In this document: positions 8,791 to 17,849 of the stretch, in pieces | Position numbering within the stretch: position 1 is the stretch's first letter | Layout: each line of letters begins with the position of its first letter | Origin: Lachnospiraceae bacterium | GTDB taxonomy: Bacteria > Bacillota > Clostridia > Lachnospirales > Lachnospiraceae | Direction of reading: 5' to 3' | NCBI GenBank assembly: GCA_900768755.1 | Contig: CAAGDV010000017.1 | Span: 1-60,112, forward strand | DNA: 60,112 nt | Translations under genes and position numbers: made by a program | Notes under the pieces: generated by a model | The model's input: the letters and a program-made list of their open reading frames with translations, nothing else | Databases searched by the model: none | What the model was told of the DNA's origin: nothing

Positions 8791-9864
8791 ATGGATACAA
8801 TAATCGGAGTTATCAGTGATGACCAACAGAATAATGAGGGAATAATCCGAAAAGCCGCAGAGATACTGAGGCAGGGAGGGTTGGTGGCATTTCCCACGGA
8901 GACGGTGTACGGGCTCGGAGGGAATGCTTTTGACGCCTCTGCCGCAGGCAAAATCTATGCGGCTAAAGGTCGTCCGTCCGACAATCCGCTTATCGTGCAC
9001 ATATCACAGATTTCGGATTTATACAATCTGTCGGATGAGGTTTCGGATACCGCGCTCCTTCTGGCAAAACATTTTTGGCCCGGACCCCTGACAATGATAC
9101 TGTCCAAAAATAACAGGGTTCCTTATTCGGTTACGGGAGGGCTTGATACGGTGGCAATAAGGCTTCCGTCACACGAGGTTGCGAGAAGACTCATCGCCGA
9201 ATCGGGAGTGTATGTGGCTGCACCGAGCGCCAATCTGTCGGGGCGTCCCAGCCCTACAACGGCAGCCCATGTCATTGAGGATCTGTCGGGCAGAATAGAC
9301 ATGATTATCGACAACGGGGACATAGCCATAGGACTTGAGTCCACCATTGTGGACCTGACCGGCGCGGTGCCGGTGATTCTTAGACCCGGATATATTACAA
9401 TGGAGATGTTACAATCTGTGCTTCCTGAGGTGCAGCTTGACCCTGCGCTTATGAGCGGCGTCGCGGGCGATGTAAGACCCAGGGCCCCGGGAATGAAATA
9501 CCGCCATTATGCGCCAAAGGCTGAGCTGACAATACTCGAGGGCGGAGCGGATGATGTAGCGGCAACCCTAAGACGCCTGTACGATGAAAACATTGAAAAG
9601 GGCTTAAGGGTGGGCGTGATGGCGTCCGACGAGTTATGCCGGGAATACAGCGGTGAGCTGATAATCAATATAGGCAGCCGCGTGGACAGCGAATCGCAGG
9701 CACACAATCTTTTTAAGGCATTGAGGCGTTTTGACGAGCTCGGAGCGGACATAATCTTTGCGGAGGGCTTTTCGCAGGACGGTCTGGGACAGGCTTTGAT
9801 GAACAGGATGCTTAAGGCCGCGGGGCACAGGGTGATTGACTGCTCATCAGGTAAGGAGACATAA
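8791..9864 (+). CDS. tsaC: Threonylcarbamoyl-AMP synthase (Sua5/YwlC)
   Basis: A 357-residue two-domain Sua5-type enzyme that makes threonylcarbamoyl-adenylate from threonine, bicarbonate and ATP, the first step of t6A modification at position 37 of ANN-decoding tRNAs. The YrdC domain (about 15-210) carries GGLVAFPTETVYGLG, KGRPSDNPL and the SAN motif (APSANLSGRPSPT). A linker with the PGMKYRHYAPK motif leads to the C-terminal Sua5 domain (about 240-350), so this is the long form rather than TsaC alone. It sits 6 bases after the amidase and one base before the phosphatase gene, as ywlC does near ywlE in Bacillus. Confidence 0.95.
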   Translation: MDTIIGVISDDQQNNEGIIRKAAEILRQGGLVAFPTETVYGLGGNAFDASAAGKIYAAKGRPSDNPLIVHISQISDLYNLSDEVSDTALLLAKHFWPGPLTMILSKNNRVPYSVTGGLDTVAIRLPSHEVARRLIAESGVYVAAPSANLSGRPSPTTAAHVIEDLSGRIDMIIDNGDIAIGLESTIVDLTGAVPVILRPGYITMEMLQSVLPEVQLDPALMSGVAGDVRPRAPGMKYRHYAPKAELTILEGGADDVAATLRRLYDENIEKGLRVGVMASDELCREYSGELIINIGSRVDSESQAHNLFKALRRFDELGADIIFAEGFSQDGLGQALMNRMLKAAGHRVIDCSSGKET

Positions 9865-9865
9865 G

Positions 9866-10327
9866 GTGAAGTATAGCAAAGTTATTTTTGTATGTATGGA
9901 CAATCTGTGCAGAAGTCCGATGGCGGAAGCGATTCTTAAAGACGTCTGCCGGGACGACTCGGTTGAGGTGGAATCGCGCGGCGTGATAGTGCTTTTTTCC
10001 GAGCCGTATAATCCGAAAGCTGCATCAGTTCTTCGGAATAATGGCATAATTATGGAGAACGGACAGTCAAAACAGCTTAAGGAATCGGATTTTTCGGAGG
10101 ATACACTGATTCTATGCATGGACCGCAATGAGAAAAACAAGATAATGCAGATGTTTTCCAATCCTTTGAATGTGTATACGGTGATGGAGTATGCGGGAGG
10201 AAGCGGCGACATATTTGATCCCTACGGCGGGGATTCTGACGTGTATTCCCTGTTCTACGAGTCCGTGAGCTCGTGGGTTAAACAGGTGGAAAATAAACTT
10301 TACGAAGAAGGAGACAATGAAGAATGA
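9866..10327 (+). CDS. ywlE: Low-molecular-weight phosphatase (YwlE-like)
   Basis: A 153-residue phosphatase of the low-molecular-weight PTP fold. The P-loop CMDNLCRS fits C-X5-R-S, and the general-acid Asp is in the C-terminal DPYGG motif. In Bacillus the orthologous YwlE removes phosphate from protein arginine; whether this enzyme acts on arginine or tyrosine cannot be read from the sequence. The start is a GTG one base after the sua5 stop, with TAAGGAGA upstream; the frame is open further upstream but that part has no family similarity. The P-loop second position is Met-Asp rather than the commoner Thr-Gly. Its stop overlaps the rpiB start by 4 bases. Confidence 0.9.
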   Translation: MKYSKVIFVCMDNLCRSPMAEAILKDVCRDDSVEVESRGVIVLFSEPYNPKAASVLRNNGIIMENGQSKQLKESDFSEDTLILCMDRNEKNKIMQMFSNPLNVYTVMEYAGGSGDIFDPYGGDSDVYSLFYESVSSWVKQVENKLYEEGDNEE

Positions 10328-10752
10328 TTGCTTTAGGTTCGGACCACGGCGGATATGAGTTAAAGACCGCCATAATTGCACATCTTAAAGAGAGAGGACT
10401 GGAGTATAAGGATTTTGGCTGCTATGACACGCAGTCCTGCGATTATCCGGTATTCGGAAGGGCAGCGGCCGAGGCGGTGGCGGACGGAAGCTGCGATAAG
10501 GGAATCGTCGTGTGCACCACCGGAATCGGAATATCCATCGCAGCCAACAAAGTGAAGGGAATAAGGTGCGCGCTCTGCACCGACACCAATCTTGCAAAGA
10601 TGACAAGACTTCACAACAATGCCAACATGCTTGCGCTCGGAGCGTCGGCTGTGACAAAAGAGATGGCAATCAGTATTGTTGACACTTTCCTTGACACGGA
10701 GTTTTCGGGGGAAGAGCGTCATCAGAGAAGAATTGACCTGATTGAGGGTTAA
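10324..10752 (+). CDS. rpiB: Ribose-5-phosphate isomerase B
   Basis: A 142-residue RpiB that interconverts ribose 5-phosphate and ribulose 5-phosphate in the pentose phosphate pathway. The N-terminal SDHGGYELK motif and the loop VCTTGIGISIAANK with the catalytic-base Cys are both present, and length matches the family. The ATG overlaps the ywlE stop (ATGA-type coupling), so it ends the sua5-ywlE-rpiB unit. This trio lies upstream of the ATP synthase operon in many Firmicutes. LacAB-type isomerases share the fold, but this single full-length copy in this context fits RpiB. Confidence 0.93.
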   Translation: MIALGSDHGGYELKTAIIAHLKERGLEYKDFGCYDTQSCDYPVFGRAAAEAVADGSCDKGIVVCTTGIGISIAANKVKGIRCALCTDTNLAKMTRLHNNANMLALGASAVTKEMAISIVDTFLDTEFSGEERHQRRIDLIEG

Positions 10753-10770
10753 TATTTTATTTTTATTTAA

Positions 10771-10799
10771 TAGACTTTTCAACATTTTTTTGATATAAT
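10771..10799 (+). promoter_or_regulatory. Promoter of the ATP synthase operon
   Basis: The -35 TAGACT (10771-10776) and a perfect -10 TATAAT (10794-10799) are separated by 17 bases in an AT-rich gap between rpiB and atpZ. The expected transcript starts about 17 bases before the atpZ ATG. Confidence 0.75.
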
Positions 10800-10822
10800 G
10801 TCATACCAAAGGAATTGCAGAT

Positions 10823-11095
10823 ATGGACAAGGACAAGAGAAGCATTTTTAAAAATCTGGCGCTGCTGACGCAGCTTGCGCTTCACGTTATGGTTCCGACG
10901 GCTCTTTGTGTCGCATTGGGGGTTGTGATAGACAACCGGTTCGGCACATACTGGGTTATTCCGCTGCTTTTTCTCGGAATGGCGGCGGGCGGGCGCAATG
11001 CCTACAAGCTTGCCATGGCATCAGCCAGAGACGATTCGGCAAAGCCTGACGGGAAGGATGATAAGAATGGACAATCAGGACAAGGCGACGCTTAA
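10823..11095 (+). CDS. atpZ: AtpZ/AtpI-type small ATP synthase operon protein
   Basis: A 90-residue protein with two membrane helices (about 15-37 and 44-62) joined by a short loop (DNRFGTYW), and a hydrophilic Asp/Lys/Gly-rich tail. This is the AtpZ family found at the head of F-type ATP synthase operons, where it is thought to help cation supply or rotor assembly together with AtpI. AAAGGA lies ahead of the start. It overlaps the atpI gene by 29 bases. Confidence 0.8.
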   Translation: MDKDKRSIFKNLALLTQLALHVMVPTALCVALGVVIDNRFGTYWVIPLLFLGMAAGGRNAYKLAMASARDDSAKPDGKDDKNGQSGQGDA

Positions 11096-11477
11096 ATGCC
11101 TTATCACCGGCATTTTGATATATTCCGTTCTGCTTCTGATACCGGTTTTGATATTATCCGGTGACAGGTTAAGGGCGTTGCTCAGCGTGCTTTGCGGCGC
11201 AGCGCTTGCAATACTTATGACGGTTGCGATGCAGCTGTCGGCGGATAAGTCCCTTCATATGGAGACCCGGCAGGAGGCTTTTCTTGCGTGGATGTCCGTG
11301 GCGAGGATGCTTATTCTCGGAGCAGTGCTTGCGGTTATCGGTTTTACCGGTGTTCTCAATGTGCTGCTGGTGTTTGCGGGAGTTTTTGGATTGAAAATAT
11401 CGGCTTATATGCAGCCGGTGTTGATAAAATGTTTTACCAGAATAACAAGCAAAGAAGGTGAGAAATTTGACAGGTAA
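11067..11477 (+). CDS. atpI: ATP synthase assembly protein I
   Basis: A 136-residue protein with four predicted helices (about 12-30, 36-54, 72-94 and 98-116), the layout of AtpI, which aids assembly of the c-ring in the Fo part. Chosen start is the ATG at 11067 because GGAAGGATG precedes it and the product then begins MDNQDKATLK. The frame is open upstream to 10998 inside atpZ, but that segment is a shadow of atpZ. It ends inside the start of atpB. Confidence 0.75.
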   Translation: MDNQDKATLKCLITGILIYSVLLLIPVLILSGDRLRALLSVLCGAALAILMTVAMQLSADKSLHMETRQEAFLAWMSVARMLILGAVLAVIGFTGVLNVLLVFAGVFGLKISAYMQPVLIKCFTRITSKEGEKFDR

Positions 11478-12198
11478 TTTTTCCGGCATGATTCCCTGTG
11501 AGGGTGAGGTTGATATTTATATCAAGGGTTTATACAAATACAGCCTTTTCGGACAGGATTTGTGGATAACTACCACACATGTTGGTATTCTGATTGTCAC
11601 CGTAATGTTGATTGTGTTAATGATTGTTGGGCATCATTTAATTATGAAAGCCAATCCGCTGGACAGACCCGGCGGACTGCAGAATATTCTTGAGATGGCA
11701 GTGCAGGCTATAGACAATATGGTTGCTTCAATAATGGGCGCGAAAGGCAACGGTTTCCGTAACTGGATATGTACGGTCGGAATGTTTTTGCTTTTTGCCA
11801 ACATATCGGGGCTGTTCGGACTGCGACCGCCCACGGCGGATTACGCTGTGACACTGCCGCTCGGTTTAATCACTTTCGCTTTGATACAGATTAACGGTAT
11901 GCGGGCAAAGAAGATGCAGCATATTACCAATCTGTTTAAGCCTAATCCGATACTGTTTCCGATTAATTTAATCGGCGAGGTTGCGGTGCCGCTATCGTTA
12001 TCGCTTCGTCTGTTCGGTAATATTATGTCGGGTACAATCCTTATGGGATTGCTTTACGGACTTCTTCCGGCCGCACTTAAGGTCGGTATTCCCGCGGTTA
12101 TACACATATATTGTGATATCTTCTCGGGAGCAATTCAGACATACGTATTCTGTATGCTGACAATGGTTTATATTAATGACAAAATCTCAGATGATTAA
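11467..12198 (+). CDS. atpB: ATP synthase Fo subunit a
   Basis: A 243-residue membrane subunit forming the ion half-channels of Fo. The essential stator Arg is in SLRLFGNIMSG (R181 counted from the TTG start), and the C-terminal helix AIQTYVFCMLTMVYI is typical. The start is uncertain: the TTG at 11467 has AAGGTG 6 bases upstream, while a GTG at 11458 and an ATG at 11488 are alternatives. It overlaps the atpI stop by 11 bases. Second structural gene of the operon, followed by atpE after 19 bases. Confidence 0.93.
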   Translation: MTGNFSGMIPCEGEVDIYIKGLYKYSLFGQDLWITTTHVGILIVTVMLIVLMIVGHHLIMKANPLDRPGGLQNILEMAVQAIDNMVASIMGAKGNGFRNWICTVGMFLLFANISGLFGLRPPTADYAVTLPLGLITFALIQINGMRAKKMQHITNLFKPNPILFPINLIGEVAVPLSLSLRLFGNIMSGTILMGLLYGLLPAALKVGIPAVIHIYCDIFSGAIQTYVFCMLTMVYINDKISDD

Positions 12199-12217
12199 AT
12201 TTTAGGAGGATTAAGAG

Positions 12218-12487
12218 ATGATTATTGAAATTACATCAAAGGCATTAATTTTGGCATGTTCGGCAATCGGCGCAGGTCTTGCAATGATAGCAGGTCTCGG
12301 CCCCGGTATCGGACAGGGTATTGCCGCAGGACATGCAGCAGCAGCGGTAGGACGCAATCCGGGAGCTAAGTCTTCAATTACTTCCACCATGCTTTTGGGA
12401 CAGGCCGTAGCCGAGACAACAGGTCTCTATGGTTTCGCGGTTGCCATTATTCTGTTATTCGCCAACCCGCTTATCGGAAAGCTTTGA
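12218..12487 (+). CDS. atpE: ATP synthase Fo subunit c (Na+-type ligand set)
   Basis: An 89-residue proteolipid hairpin that forms the rotor ring. The ion-binding Glu is E66 on the second helix. The residues around it match the Na+ site known from Ilyobacter tartaricus and Propionigenium modestum with a one-residue shift: Q33, V64, E66, T67 (Ser in Ilyobacter), T68 and Y71. H+ rotors usually lack this polar set, so Na+ coupling is the better prediction. The polar loop is GRNPGA. TAGGAGG precedes the ATG. Confidence 0.95.
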   Translation: MIIEITSKALILACSAIGAGLAMIAGLGPGIGQGIAAGHAAAAVGRNPGAKSSITSTMLLGQAVAETTGLYGFAVAIILLFANPLIGKL

Positions 12488-12528
12488 TTTTAAGGCAGTA
12501 TCGATAGCAGAAGGAGGCGAAAGCAGGA

Positions 12529-13053
12529 ATGAGTGAATTTCAGAGAATATTCGGTCTTGACCCGCAGCTTTTGACGGACGCCTTATTTCTTTTGATTAAC
12601 ATCTTTATACTGTTCGTTGCAGGCTCGTTTCTGTTGTTCAATCCGGTCCGCAATCTTCTGAAAAAGAGGCAGGATCTGATTGAGGCCAATATAGCCGACG
12701 CGAAGAAAGATAAAGAGGACGCAGCGCTTTTAAAGTCAGAGTATGACAGCAGACTTAAGGATGCAGACAAGGAAGCGGATGTGATTCTTGCAGAGGCCCG
12801 CAAAAAGGCTCTTTCGAGGGAAGAGCAGATTGTGGAGGAAGCCAGAGAGGAAGCATCACGCATTGTTGCGAGAGCTAACAAAGAGGTTGAACTTGAGAAG
12901 AAGCGTGCTGCCGACGACATTAAGAGAGAGATGATTGAAGTTGCCACGGCAATGGCCGGTAAAGTTGTATCGGCGTCAATGGATGTTCAGATTCAGGAAT
13001 CGCTGGTTGATGAGACGTTGAATGAAATGGGTGATAAAACATGGCAAAATTAG
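12529..13053 (+). CDS. atpF: ATP synthase Fo subunit b
   Basis: A 174-residue peripheral stalk subunit: one N-terminal helix (about 16-36) and a long charged Ala/Glu/Lys coiled coil (about 40-165) that reaches up to the delta subunit. AAGGAGG lies upstream of the ATG. It overlaps the next gene, atpH, by 13 bases, consistent with coupled translation. Confidence 0.93.
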   Translation: MSEFQRIFGLDPQLLTDALFLLINIFILFVAGSFLLFNPVRNLLKKRQDLIEANIADAKKDKEDAALLKSEYDSRLKDADKEADVILAEARKKALSREEQIVEEAREEASRIVARANKEVELEKKRAADDIKREMIEVATAMAGKVVSASMDVQIQESLVDETLNEMGDKTWQN

Positions 13054-13586
13054 TAGCAGCAACATACGGCGATGCGTTGTTTGAGGTTGCCGTGGAACAG
13101 AATAGTGTGGACAGATTCTATGACGAATCCAAAGCGGTTTATGATGCTGTTAAATGTAATGAGGATCTTATCGGATTCTTAAGTCACCCCAAGATAGGCA
13201 GGGAAGATAAAATCAAGGCAATTGACAATATCTTCGGCAGGTTTGTATCAAATGAGATGACCGGCTTTCTGGTCAACATAGTTTCAAAGGACAGAAGCAA
13301 GGATATTCCGGCTATTATGGAGTATTTCGGTGATAAGGTGAAGGAGTACCGCAAAATCGGAACCGCCTATGTCACGACGCCCATGGAACTGGACGAGCAT
13401 ATGAAAAAGAAGGTTGAGAACCGTCTTTTACAAACCACTGATTATCGTTCGTTTGATATGAATTTTTCTGTTGACCCGGGTCTTATCGGCGGAATGGTCA
13501 TCAGAATCGGCGACAGGGTCGTCGACAGCAGTATAAAGAGTAAGCTTGAGAAATTATCTCGCGAGCTCTATTCTTTGGATGTCTAA
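13041..13586 (+). CDS. atpH: ATP synthase F1 subunit delta
   Basis: A 181-residue delta subunit that links the b-stalk to the top of F1. It has the helical N-terminal domain (YGDALFEVA near the start, FLSHPKI near 50) and the C-terminal OSCP-type signature with VDPGLIGGMVIRIGDRVVDSSI. Length is normal. Starts inside the end of atpF. Confidence 0.93.
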   Translation: MAKLVAATYGDALFEVAVEQNSVDRFYDESKAVYDAVKCNEDLIGFLSHPKIGREDKIKAIDNIFGRFVSNEMTGFLVNIVSKDRSKDIPAIMEYFGDKVKEYRKIGTAYVTTPMELDEHMKKKVENRLLQTTDYRSFDMNFSVDPGLIGGMVIRIGDRVVDSSIKSKLEKLSRELYSLDV

Positions 13587-13622
13587 CACATAATTTTTTA
13601 AGAAAGAAGGTGCAAAAACCTT

Positions 13623-15128
13623 ATGAATTTAAGACCGGAAGAAATCAGCTCCGTAATTAAAGAGCAGATTATGAGATATAAAACAGAACTTGATGTATCT
13701 GATGTTGGTACGGTCATTCAGGTTGCGGACGGTATTGCACGTATTCATGGTCTCTACAAAGCTATGCAGGGAGAACTTCTCGAGTTCCCGGGTGATGTAT
13801 ACGGAATGGTGCTGAATCTGGAGGAGGACAATGTAGGTGCGGTTCTTCTCGGTGACGCAAGAAGCGTCAGCGAGGGAGATACGGTCAAGACAACAGGACG
13901 AGTTGTTGAGGTTCCCGTCGGAGATGCGCTTACAGGACGAGTTGTTAACTCTCTCGGACAGCCCATTGATGGAAAAGGACCGATTGTTACGGACAAGTAC
14001 CGTCAGATTGAAAGAGTTGCTTCAGGTGTTATCTCGCGTAAGTCAGTGGATACACCTTTGCAGACAGGAATTAAGGCCATTGACTCAATGGTACCTATCG
14101 GAAGAGGCCAGCGTGAGCTTATCATCGGTGACCGTCAGACGGGTAAAACAGCCATTGCGATTGATACAATCATCAATCAGAAGGGTCAGGGCGTTCATTG
14201 TATTTATGTTGCTATCGGACAGAAGGCTTCCACAGTAGCAACTATCGTGCAGACACTTACAGAATATGGCGCAATGGACTATACAACAGTCGTTGCGGCT
14301 ACCGCAAGTGAGCTTGCACCGCTCCAGTACATCGCGCCGTATTCAGGATGCGCAATCGGCGAGGAGTGGATGGAAAGAGGCGAGGATGTTTTGGTCGTAT
14401 ATGACGACCTGAGTAAGCACGCAGCTGCTTACCGTACACTCTCACTTCTGCTTAAGAGACCACCCGGAAGAGAGGCTTATCCCGGAGATGTATTTTATCT
14501 CCACTCAAGACTTCTTGAGCGTGCGGCAAGACTTTCGGATGAACTCGGAGGAGGTTCGCTTACCGCCCTGCCTATCATTGAGACGCAGGCAGGCGACGTA
14601 TCGGCATACATTCCGACCAACGTAATTTCCATTACCGACGGTCAGATTTACCTTGAGACGGAGATGTTCAATTCAGGATTCAGACCGGCCATCAATGCGG
14701 GGCTTTCGGTATCACGTGTAGGCGGTGCCGCTCAGATTAAAGCGATTAAGAAAATCGCCGCACCGATACGAGTTGAGCTTGCACAGTACAGGGAGCTTGC
14801 GGCATTTGCACAGTTCGGCTCCGAGCTTGATGCAGATACCAAGGAGAAACTGGCGCAGGGCGAGAGACTTAAGGAGATTCTTAAGCAGCCGCAGTACAAG
14901 CCGATGCCTGTTGAGTATCAGGTAATCATTATATATGCGGCAACCAAAAAGTATCTTCTCGATATTGAGGTGGACAGGGTATCCGATTTTGAAAAAGAAC
15001 TTTTCACATTTATTGATACCAAGTATCCGCAGATTCCTCAGGGAATTAAGGAGACCAGACAGCTTACTGAGGACAATGAGGCAGAGCTTATCAAAGCAAT
15101 AACCGAATTCAAGACACAGTTCAAGTAA
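13623..15128 (+). CDS. atpA: ATP synthase F1 subunit alpha
   Basis: A 501-residue alpha subunit. The P-loop is GDRQTGKT at 169-176 with K175, and the visible family regions include the N-terminal beta-barrel, PGREAYPGDVFYLHSRLLERAA, and the alpha-signature PAINAGLSVSRVGGAAQ with the arginine finger. Alpha holds the non-catalytic nucleotide sites and donates that Arg to the beta catalytic site. GAAGGTG sits about 10 bases before the ATG. Length and motifs are normal. Confidence 0.98.
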   Translation: MNLRPEEISSVIKEQIMRYKTELDVSDVGTVIQVADGIARIHGLYKAMQGELLEFPGDVYGMVLNLEEDNVGAVLLGDARSVSEGDTVKTTGRVVEVPVGDALTGRVVNSLGQPIDGKGPIVTDKYRQIERVASGVISRKSVDTPLQTGIKAIDSMVPIGRGQRELIIGDRQTGKTAIAIDTIINQKGQGVHCIYVAIGQKASTVATIVQTLTEYGAMDYTTVVAATASELAPLQYIAPYSGCAIGEEWMERGEDVLVVYDDLSKHAAAYRTLSLLLKRPPGREAYPGDVFYLHSRLLERAARLSDELGGGSLTALPIIETQAGDVSAYIPTNVISITDGQIYLETEMFNSGFRPAINAGLSVSRVGGAAQIKAIKKIAAPIRVELAQYRELAAFAQFGSELDADTKEKLAQGERLKEILKQPQYKPMPVEYQVIIIYAATKKYLLDIEVDRVSDFEKELFTFIDTKYPQIPQGIKETRQLTEDNEAELIKAITEFKTQFK

Positions 15129-15151
15129 TGATTGCAAAGAGGTGACGATTT

Positions 15152-16009
15152 ATGGCTTCAATGAAAGACATAAAAAGGCGTAAGGAAAGCATACAGAGCA
15201 CAGGTCAGATTACCAAAGCGATGAAGCTTGTATCAACGGTCAAGCTCCAGAAGGCCAGAGGCAGTGCCGAAAGTGCCAGACCGTATTTTAACGCCATGTA
15301 CAGAACCGTATCCGATATGCTGTTAAAGAGTCAGACTGTTAATCACCGGTATCTTACGGCAAAAGAGGGCGGCAAAAAGGCAATCATTGTAATTACGGCT
15401 AACCGTGGTCTTGCCGGAGGTTATAACTCCAACATTACCAGACTTGTGACACAGAGCGGAATTGATGCCGGGGACGCGGCGATATACGCTGTCGGAAGCA
15501 AAGGCAGGGATTTTCTTTGCAGAAGAGGGTATGAGATTGCAGCGGATTATTCCGAGGTAATCAACCAGCCGATGTATAAGGATGCGATGGAGATTGGCAC
15601 TGCGGTGCTCTCTGCATTTGAATCCGGAGAGATAAGTGAGATATATCTTGCATACACAAGCTTTAAGAATACCGTGGTTCACGAGCCGAAGCTTATAAAG
15701 CTTCTTCCGATGGATGCGCCGGCAGAGAATGCTTCCGATAACACGTCCGAAGCTTTGGTAATGTACGAGCCCGAGGAGGAAGAGGCGCTTGACATCATTA
15801 TTCCAAAATACATCAACAGCCTTATTTACGGCGCTCTGATGGAGGCAGTGGCGAGTGAGAACGGAGCCAGAATGACTGCGATGGATAATGCGACAAGCAA
15901 TGCCGAAGAGATAATCAGTGATCTGTCACTTAAGTATAACAGAGCCCGCCAGGGTTCAATTACACAGGAATTAACAGAAATTATTGCCGGAGCCAATGCT
16001 ATTTCATAG
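15152..16009 (+). CDS. atpG: ATP synthase F1 subunit gamma
   Basis: A 285-residue central shaft. The N-terminal coiled coil begins MKDIKRRKESIQSTGQITKAM and the C-terminal helix has the conserved MDNATSNAEEII and YNRARQGSITQELTEIIAGA patterns. The middle Rossmann-like part contains ITANRGLAGGYN. An acidic insertion of about 20 residues (around 190-212) is the only deviation noticed. AGAGGTGA precedes the ATG. Confidence 0.97.
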   Translation: MASMKDIKRRKESIQSTGQITKAMKLVSTVKLQKARGSAESARPYFNAMYRTVSDMLLKSQTVNHRYLTAKEGGKKAIIVITANRGLAGGYNSNITRLVTQSGIDAGDAAIYAVGSKGRDFLCRRGYEIAADYSEVINQPMYKDAMEIGTAVLSAFESGEISEIYLAYTSFKNTVVHEPKLIKLLPMDAPAENASDNTSEALVMYEPEEEEALDIIIPKYINSLIYGALMEAVASENGARMTAMDNATSNAEEIISDLSLKYNRARQGSITQELTEIIAGANAIS

Positions 16010-16039
16010 TATTCCGGACAGAATAAAAGGAGTGAAAAA

Positions 16040-17431
16040 ATGGCTGCAAACAACATAGGTAAAATCACTCAGATTGTAGGTGCGGTTCTTGATATTAAAT
16101 TTACCGCCGGAAACCTTCCGGAGATAAATACAGCCATCAGAATTAACCGCAGCAACGGCGAAAAGCTGGTTGTGGAGGTTGCACAGCATCTTGGAGACGA
16201 TACTGTAAGATGTATTGCCATGGGACCTACCGACGGCCTTGTTCGAGGTATGGATGCAGAGTCTACGGGTGCACCCATCAGTGTTCCGGTCGGCGAGAAT
16301 ACATTGGGCAGAATCTTCAATGTTTTGGGAGATGCAATCGACAATAAGCCTGCACCTGATGTAGAGAAGTACATGCCGATTCACAGAAAAGCCCCTGCTT
16401 TCGAGGAACAGTCTACCTCAACCGAGATTCTTGAGACAGGAATCAAGGTAGTCGATCTTCTCTGCCCGTATCAGAAGGGTGGAAAAATCGGACTTTTTGG
16501 CGGAGCCGGAGTAGGCAAAACCGTACTTATCCAGGAGCTTATACGTAACATTGCGACCGAGCACGGCGGATATTCGGTATTCACCGGTGTAGGTGAGCGT
16601 ACCCGTGAAGGCAACGATCTGTATCACGAGATGCAGGAATCAGGCGTTATCAACAAAACAACAATGGTATTCGGACAGATGAACGAGCCGCCCGGAGCGA
16701 GAATGAGAGTCGGTCTTACGGGACTTACAATGGCTGAGTATTTCCGTGATGAAGGCGGAAAAGACGTGCTTCTGTTCATTGATAATATTTTCCGTTTTAC
16801 ACAGGCAGGTTCAGAGGTTTCGGCGCTTCTCGGCCGTATGCCTTCGGCCGTAGGTTACCAGCCTACACTGCAGACTGAGATGGGCGCTCTTCAGGAGCGA
16901 ATCACATCAACAAAGAACGGTTCAATTACATCGGTTCAGGCTGTATATGTGCCTGCCGACGACCTCACGGACCCCGCACCGGCAACAACCTTTGCCCATC
17001 TGGATGCGACTACCGTTCTTGACCGTTCAATCGTTGAGCTCGGTATTTATCCGGCGGTTGACCCGCTCGGTTCGTCATCGAGAATTCTTGATCCGAGAAT
17101 TGTCGGTGAGGAGCACTACAAGGTTGCCCGCGGCGTTCAGGAGATTCTCCAGAAGTACAAAGAGCTTCAGGACATCATCGCAATCCTTGGTATGGATGAA
17201 CTCTCAGAGGAGGATAAGCTTGTGGTTGCCAGGGCAAGAAAGGTTCAGAGATTCCTTTCTCAGCCGTTCTTCGTTGCAACACAGTTTACAGGTCTGGAAG
17301 GAAGATATGTTCCCGTCAGCGAGACCATTCAGGGATTTAAAGAGATTCTCGATGGAAAATACGACGACATTCCTGAAAGCTACTTCCTTAACTGCGGAAG
17401 TATTGAGGACGTTCTTGCTAAAGTCAAATAG
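16040..17431 (+). CDS. atpD: ATP synthase F1 subunit beta
   Basis: A 463-residue catalytic subunit. Walker A is GGAGVGKT at 154-161 (K160), followed by the catalytic GERTREGNDLYHEM, Walker B VLLFIDNIFRFTQ, and the DELSEEDK loop that contacts gamma. Length is typical. AAAGGAGTG lies just before the ATG. Together with atpA it forms the hexamer that makes or hydrolyses ATP. Confidence 0.98.
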   Translation: MAANNIGKITQIVGAVLDIKFTAGNLPEINTAIRINRSNGEKLVVEVAQHLGDDTVRCIAMGPTDGLVRGMDAESTGAPISVPVGENTLGRIFNVLGDAIDNKPAPDVEKYMPIHRKAPAFEEQSTSTEILETGIKVVDLLCPYQKGGKIGLFGGAGVGKTVLIQELIRNIATEHGGYSVFTGVGERTREGNDLYHEMQESGVINKTTMVFGQMNEPPGARMRVGLTGLTMAEYFRDEGGKDVLLFIDNIFRFTQAGSEVSALLGRMPSAVGYQPTLQTEMGALQERITSTKNGSITSVQAVYVPADDLTDPAPATTFAHLDATTVLDRSIVELGIYPAVDPLGSSSRILDPRIVGEEHYKVARGVQEILQKYKELQDIIAILGMDELSEEDKLVVARARKVQRFLSQPFFVATQFTGLEGRYVPVSETIQGFKEILDGKYDDIPESYFLNCGSIEDVLAKVK

Positions 17432-17442
17432 GAGGAACGCAT

Positions 17443-17844
17443 ATGGCAGACAATAAATTTGAACTCGATATCATGTGCCCTGACAGGAATTTTTTTCACG
17501 GGGAAGCAGACATGGTTGAGATGAACACTACGGAAGGATATATCGGAGTGTATCCCGGACATATTCCTTTGGCTGCGGTTGCGGCACCCGGAGTTCTGGT
17601 AATCCACAATAACGGGGAGCAGAAGAAAGCCGCGCTTCATTCCGGGATTATCAAAATAGAACCGGACAGGATAATGATTCTTGCCGAAGTGTGTGAATGG
17701 CCGGATGAGATCGATGTGAACCGGGCAGAGGAAGCAAGAATCCGTGCACAGCGAAGACTGGCAGGCTCGGAGTCGGGTATCGATATCCAGAGAGCGGAAG
17801 CGGCACTTAAGCGTTCACTCACCAGAATTTCTCTTAAAGATTAA
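17443..17844 (+). CDS. atpC: ATP synthase F1 subunit epsilon
   Basis: A 133-residue epsilon subunit with the N-terminal beta-sandwich (FELDIMCPDRNFFHGEAD, TTEGYIGVYPGHIPLAA) and the two-helix C-terminal domain (about 88-130), which in related enzymes can restrain ATP hydrolysis. AGGAGGAA precedes the ATG. Last gene of the ATP synthase operon; the hairpin after it acts as the end of the transcript. Confidence 0.95.
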   Translation: MADNKFELDIMCPDRNFFHGEADMVEMNTTEGYIGVYPGHIPLAAVAAPGVLVIHNNGEQKKAALHSGIIKIEPDRIMILAEVCEWPDEIDVNRAEEARIRAQRRLAGSESGIDIQRAEAALKRSLTRISLKD

Positions 17845-17849
17845 TGAAT

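Noticed and set aside
14712..15137. 141-codon minus-strand frame within atpA
   Set aside because: Antisense to a highly conserved ATP synthase subunit; Leu/Cys-rich composition is an artefact of the opposite-strand codons.
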